Positions 5,720 to 6,829 of a DNA stretch of 6,829 nucleotides are shown here, one piece after another. Origin of the DNA: Cyclobacteriaceae bacterium (GTDB taxonomy: Bacteria; Bacteroidota; Bacteroidia; Cytophagales; Cyclobacteriaceae). Position numbers and translations under genes: made by a program. The notes under the pieces are model-generated. The model saw nothing but the letters and a program-made list of their open reading frames with translations. It had not been told where the DNA came from and searched no databases. The stretch spans positions 1-6,829 of the forward strand of contig JAUUZS010000231.1 of NCBI GenBank assembly GCA_030589835.1. Reading direction: 5' to 3'. The stretch's first letter is position 1. The number at the start of each line of letters is the position of its first letter.

Positions 5720-5734
5720 ACCCTCGTGTACTGA
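5717..5734 (+). other. Two in-frame stop codons in the PQQ dehydrogenase
   Basis: The frame reads ...TQPFPQ, stop, TLVY, stop, QQSFT. Two reconstructions restore one protein of the same length. Single substitutions would do it (for example AAA to TAA at 5717 and CGA to TGA at 5732, giving QKTLVYRQQSFT). So would compensating 1-base indels: removing one base near 5714 exposes N-K-P-S (5715-5726), which resembles the T-K-P-P usual in the family, and adding one base after 5732 returns to QQSFT. I cannot decide between them from the sequence. Confidence 0.85.
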
Positions 5735-5812
5735 CAGCAATCTTTTACCAAAAACGTATTTACGGATCTATATACCGAGGCAACAGAAAATATATGGGAT
5801 CAGGTTAAAAAC

Positions 5813-6712
5813 ATGAGGTTAGGAGATATTTTTATTCCACCAAGCCTCGAGGGTTCCATCACCTTGCCTCAGTTCAATGGTGGCACGGATTGGGGTGGTG
5901 CAGCTTTTGATCCGGAAAACCATCAGCTTATTGTCAATTGCAGCAACGAGGCAGAATGGATTTCGATGATAAAATCAAACCCCAGAAAAAACATCACTCA
6001 ATATGATTTTGGCAAACTTCTTTACCGAAGCATTTGCTCGGTGTGTCATGGCTATTCGAACCCGAAAAATCCAGGATCCCCTTCACTCGAAAATCTAAAA
6101 AAGATTCGTGATGAACGAAGTAAAGAAGATATTTATCAGGTATTGAATGAAGGTAAAGGGCAAATGCCGAAATTCCCGACCTTTTCAGATGATGAGAAAG
6201 ATGCGGTAATCGCTTTTTTATGGGAAGAAGGCAAAGACAATCCAATCGATATCGAAAAGATAAAACTGAGTTTTTCAAGCCAAATCCCATATGTTGCCAC
6301 TGGACACAGGGTATTAAAAGATCCTGAAGGATTCCCGGGCAATAAACGACCATGGGCGACACTTACTTCCATAGATTTGAATAAGGGCGAAATCAGTTGG
6401 CAAATTCCGCTAGGCACCTATCCTGAATTGGAGGCGCGGGGCCTTCCCCCTACCGGCACCTTCAATATGGGTGGGCCGGCAGTCACAAAAGGTGGCTTGG
6501 TATTTATCGGAGCGACCATGGACGAACGATTTAGAGCCTTCGATAAAGAATCAGGAGAAATGTTATGGGAATACCAAATGGATGCAGGCGGGTATGCCAC
6601 ACCCGCCACATACGAAGTAGACGGAAAACAATATGTGATCATTGCTGCCGGAGGTGGCGGCAAACCAGGAACCAAACCTGGCGACAAATATTATTGCTTC
6701 GCGATTCCTTAG
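5813..6712 (+). CDS. C-terminal half of the PQQ dehydrogenase (cytochrome c and last blades)
   Basis: This 299-aa open frame starts at a methionine (VKN-M-RLGD) that is probably internal, since coding-like sequence extends upstream to the second stop. SLEGSITLPQFNGGTDWGGAAFDP is a standard propeller segment. The inserted cytochrome c domain has the heme-binding CSVCH at residues 75-79 (DNA 6035-6049), and M118 in GKGQMPKFP is the likely sixth heme ligand. The chain then returns to the propeller (PWATLTSIDLNKGEISWQIPLG, GGPAVTKGGLVFIGATMD, FDKESGEMLWEYQM) and ends in YYCFAIP. It has no signal peptide, so if translated separately it would stay in the cytoplasm and not receive heme c. It is best seen as the 3' part of the disrupted gene. 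Confidence 0.6.
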   Translation: MRLGDIFIPPSLEGSITLPQFNGGTDWGGAAFDPENHQLIVNCSNEAEWISMIKSNPRKNITQYDFGKLLYRSICSVCHGYSNPKNPGSPSLENLKKIRDERSKEDIYQVLNEGKGQMPKFPTFSDDEKDAVIAFLWEEGKDNPIDIEKIKLSFSSQIPYVATGHRVLKDPEGFPGNKRPWATLTSIDLNKGEISWQIPLGTYPELEARGLPPTGTFNMGGPAVTKGGLVFIGATMDERFRAFDKESGEMLWEYQMDAGGYATPATYEVDGKQYVIIAAGGGGKPGTKPGDKYYCFAIP

Positions 6713-6763
6713 TGCTTAATCATTTACTGGAAGTAGCACAGATACGGAATGACATCGGGGAAT

Positions 6764-6790
6764 CTTAGCGTTATTGCGCCTTAGCGATTT
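6764..6790. repeat. CTTAGCG-type short repeat
   Basis: CTTAGCGTT (6764-6772) and CTTAGCGATT (6780-6789) flank ATTGCGC, a degenerate tandem of a roughly 8-bp unit. On the other strand it reads CGCTAAGGCGCAA, a pattern that recurs in intergenic DNA of several bacterial phyla (general knowledge, not searched). It lies 51 bp after the dehydrogenase stop. No gene is visible from 6713 to the end of the window. Confidence 0.4.
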
Positions 6791-6829
6791 ATGAGACCAG
6801 TTCACGTATGTTAAAAAACAGGATCCTAA

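Larger units (their letters stand above)
4532..6712 (+). pseudogene. PQQ-dependent dehydrogenase with cytochrome c domain, interrupted by two in-frame stops
   Basis: Read as one frame, this is a 726-residue quinoprotein of the PQQ-dependent dehydrogenase family (alcohol/glucose/sorbosone type beta-propeller) carrying an inserted cytochrome c domain. Such enzymes oxidise sugars or alcohols outside the cytoplasm and pass electrons from PQQ to heme and on to the respiratory chain. The N-terminus is a probable lipoprotein signal. Propeller blades run from WEVYSGDSKGTKYSAL to the final GGYATPATYEVDGKQYVIIAAGG. The frame is broken by TAA (5717-5719) and TGA (5732-5734), 15 nt apart. Downstream of the second stop the same frame at once resumes family-like sequence (QQSFT, then EATENIWDQVKNMRLGDIF), so no net frameshift exists. 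Total length is normal. Recent inactivation or a local sequence error are the simplest readings. It stands alone after the pyrimidine-rich tract; no PQQ synthesis gene is in the window. Confidence 0.8.

Noticed and set aside
5012..5740. Long minus-strand open frame (242 codons)
   Set aside because: It is antisense to well-conserved PQQ dehydrogenase sequence and its product has no recognisable domain. It looks like a codon-bias shadow.
5226..5816. Plus-strand open frame of 196 codons in another frame, running across the two stops
   Set aside because: Its product shows no family features, while the overlapping frame carries the propeller motifs. It only happens to stay open past 5734.

Overview
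The window looks like chromosome of a member of the Bacteroidota, probably from an environmental genome. The sequence shows AT-rich DNA, genes without clear Shine-Dalgarno sites, one upstream site matching the Bacteroidota promoter pattern (TTTG-like box, 20 nt, TAnnTTTG), and a PQQ/cytochrome c dehydrogenase that appears to be a lipoprotein. The phylum assignment is inference from these traits, not from a marker gene. All supported genes are on the + strand.

Region 1 (1-910): the left edge holds two adjacent stem-loops (1-32 and 37-57) that look like a dispersed palindromic repeat, then a weak GTG-started ORF (62-271) that is probably not a gene, then a class I SAM-dependent methyltransferase (278-910). 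Region 2 (911-1121) is a 211-bp intergenic stretch dense in inverted repeats, including a long bulged one at 1005-1048, and ends in a good Bacteroidota-type promoter. Region 3 (1122-1466) is a stand-alone protein of the dinitrogenase iron-molybdenum cofactor binding (NifX/NifB-C-terminal-like) family, followed by a small intrinsic terminator.

Region 4 (1533-4049) is a compact four-gene cluster with gaps of 23, 18 and 7 bp: an FAD-dependent oxidoreductase of the sulfide:quinone reductase / flavocytochrome c class, a single-domain rhodanese, a DUF1847 protein lacking the family's N-terminal cysteine cluster, and a thioredoxin on an N-terminal membrane anchor. Together they suggest a sulfane-sulfur or thiol redox module: a membrane flavoenzyme passing electrons to quinone, a persulfide carrier, a cysteine-rich protein and a membrane-tethered disulfide reductase. 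That role is inferred from the gene set. The flavoenzyme lacks one of the cysteines expected in a true sulfide:quinone reductase.

Region 5 (4050-4531) has no gene. Most of it is a strongly pyrimidine-rich low-complexity tract with a 15-bp tandem repeat. Region 6 (4532-6712) is a 726-codon PQQ-dependent dehydrogenase with an inserted cytochrome c domain. It is interrupted by two in-frame stops (TAA at 5717, TGA at 5732) although both sides are in the same frame and well conserved: a recent pseudogene, a local sequence error, or less likely a split or recoded gene. The right edge (6713-6829) has no gene, only a short CTTAGCG-type repeat.
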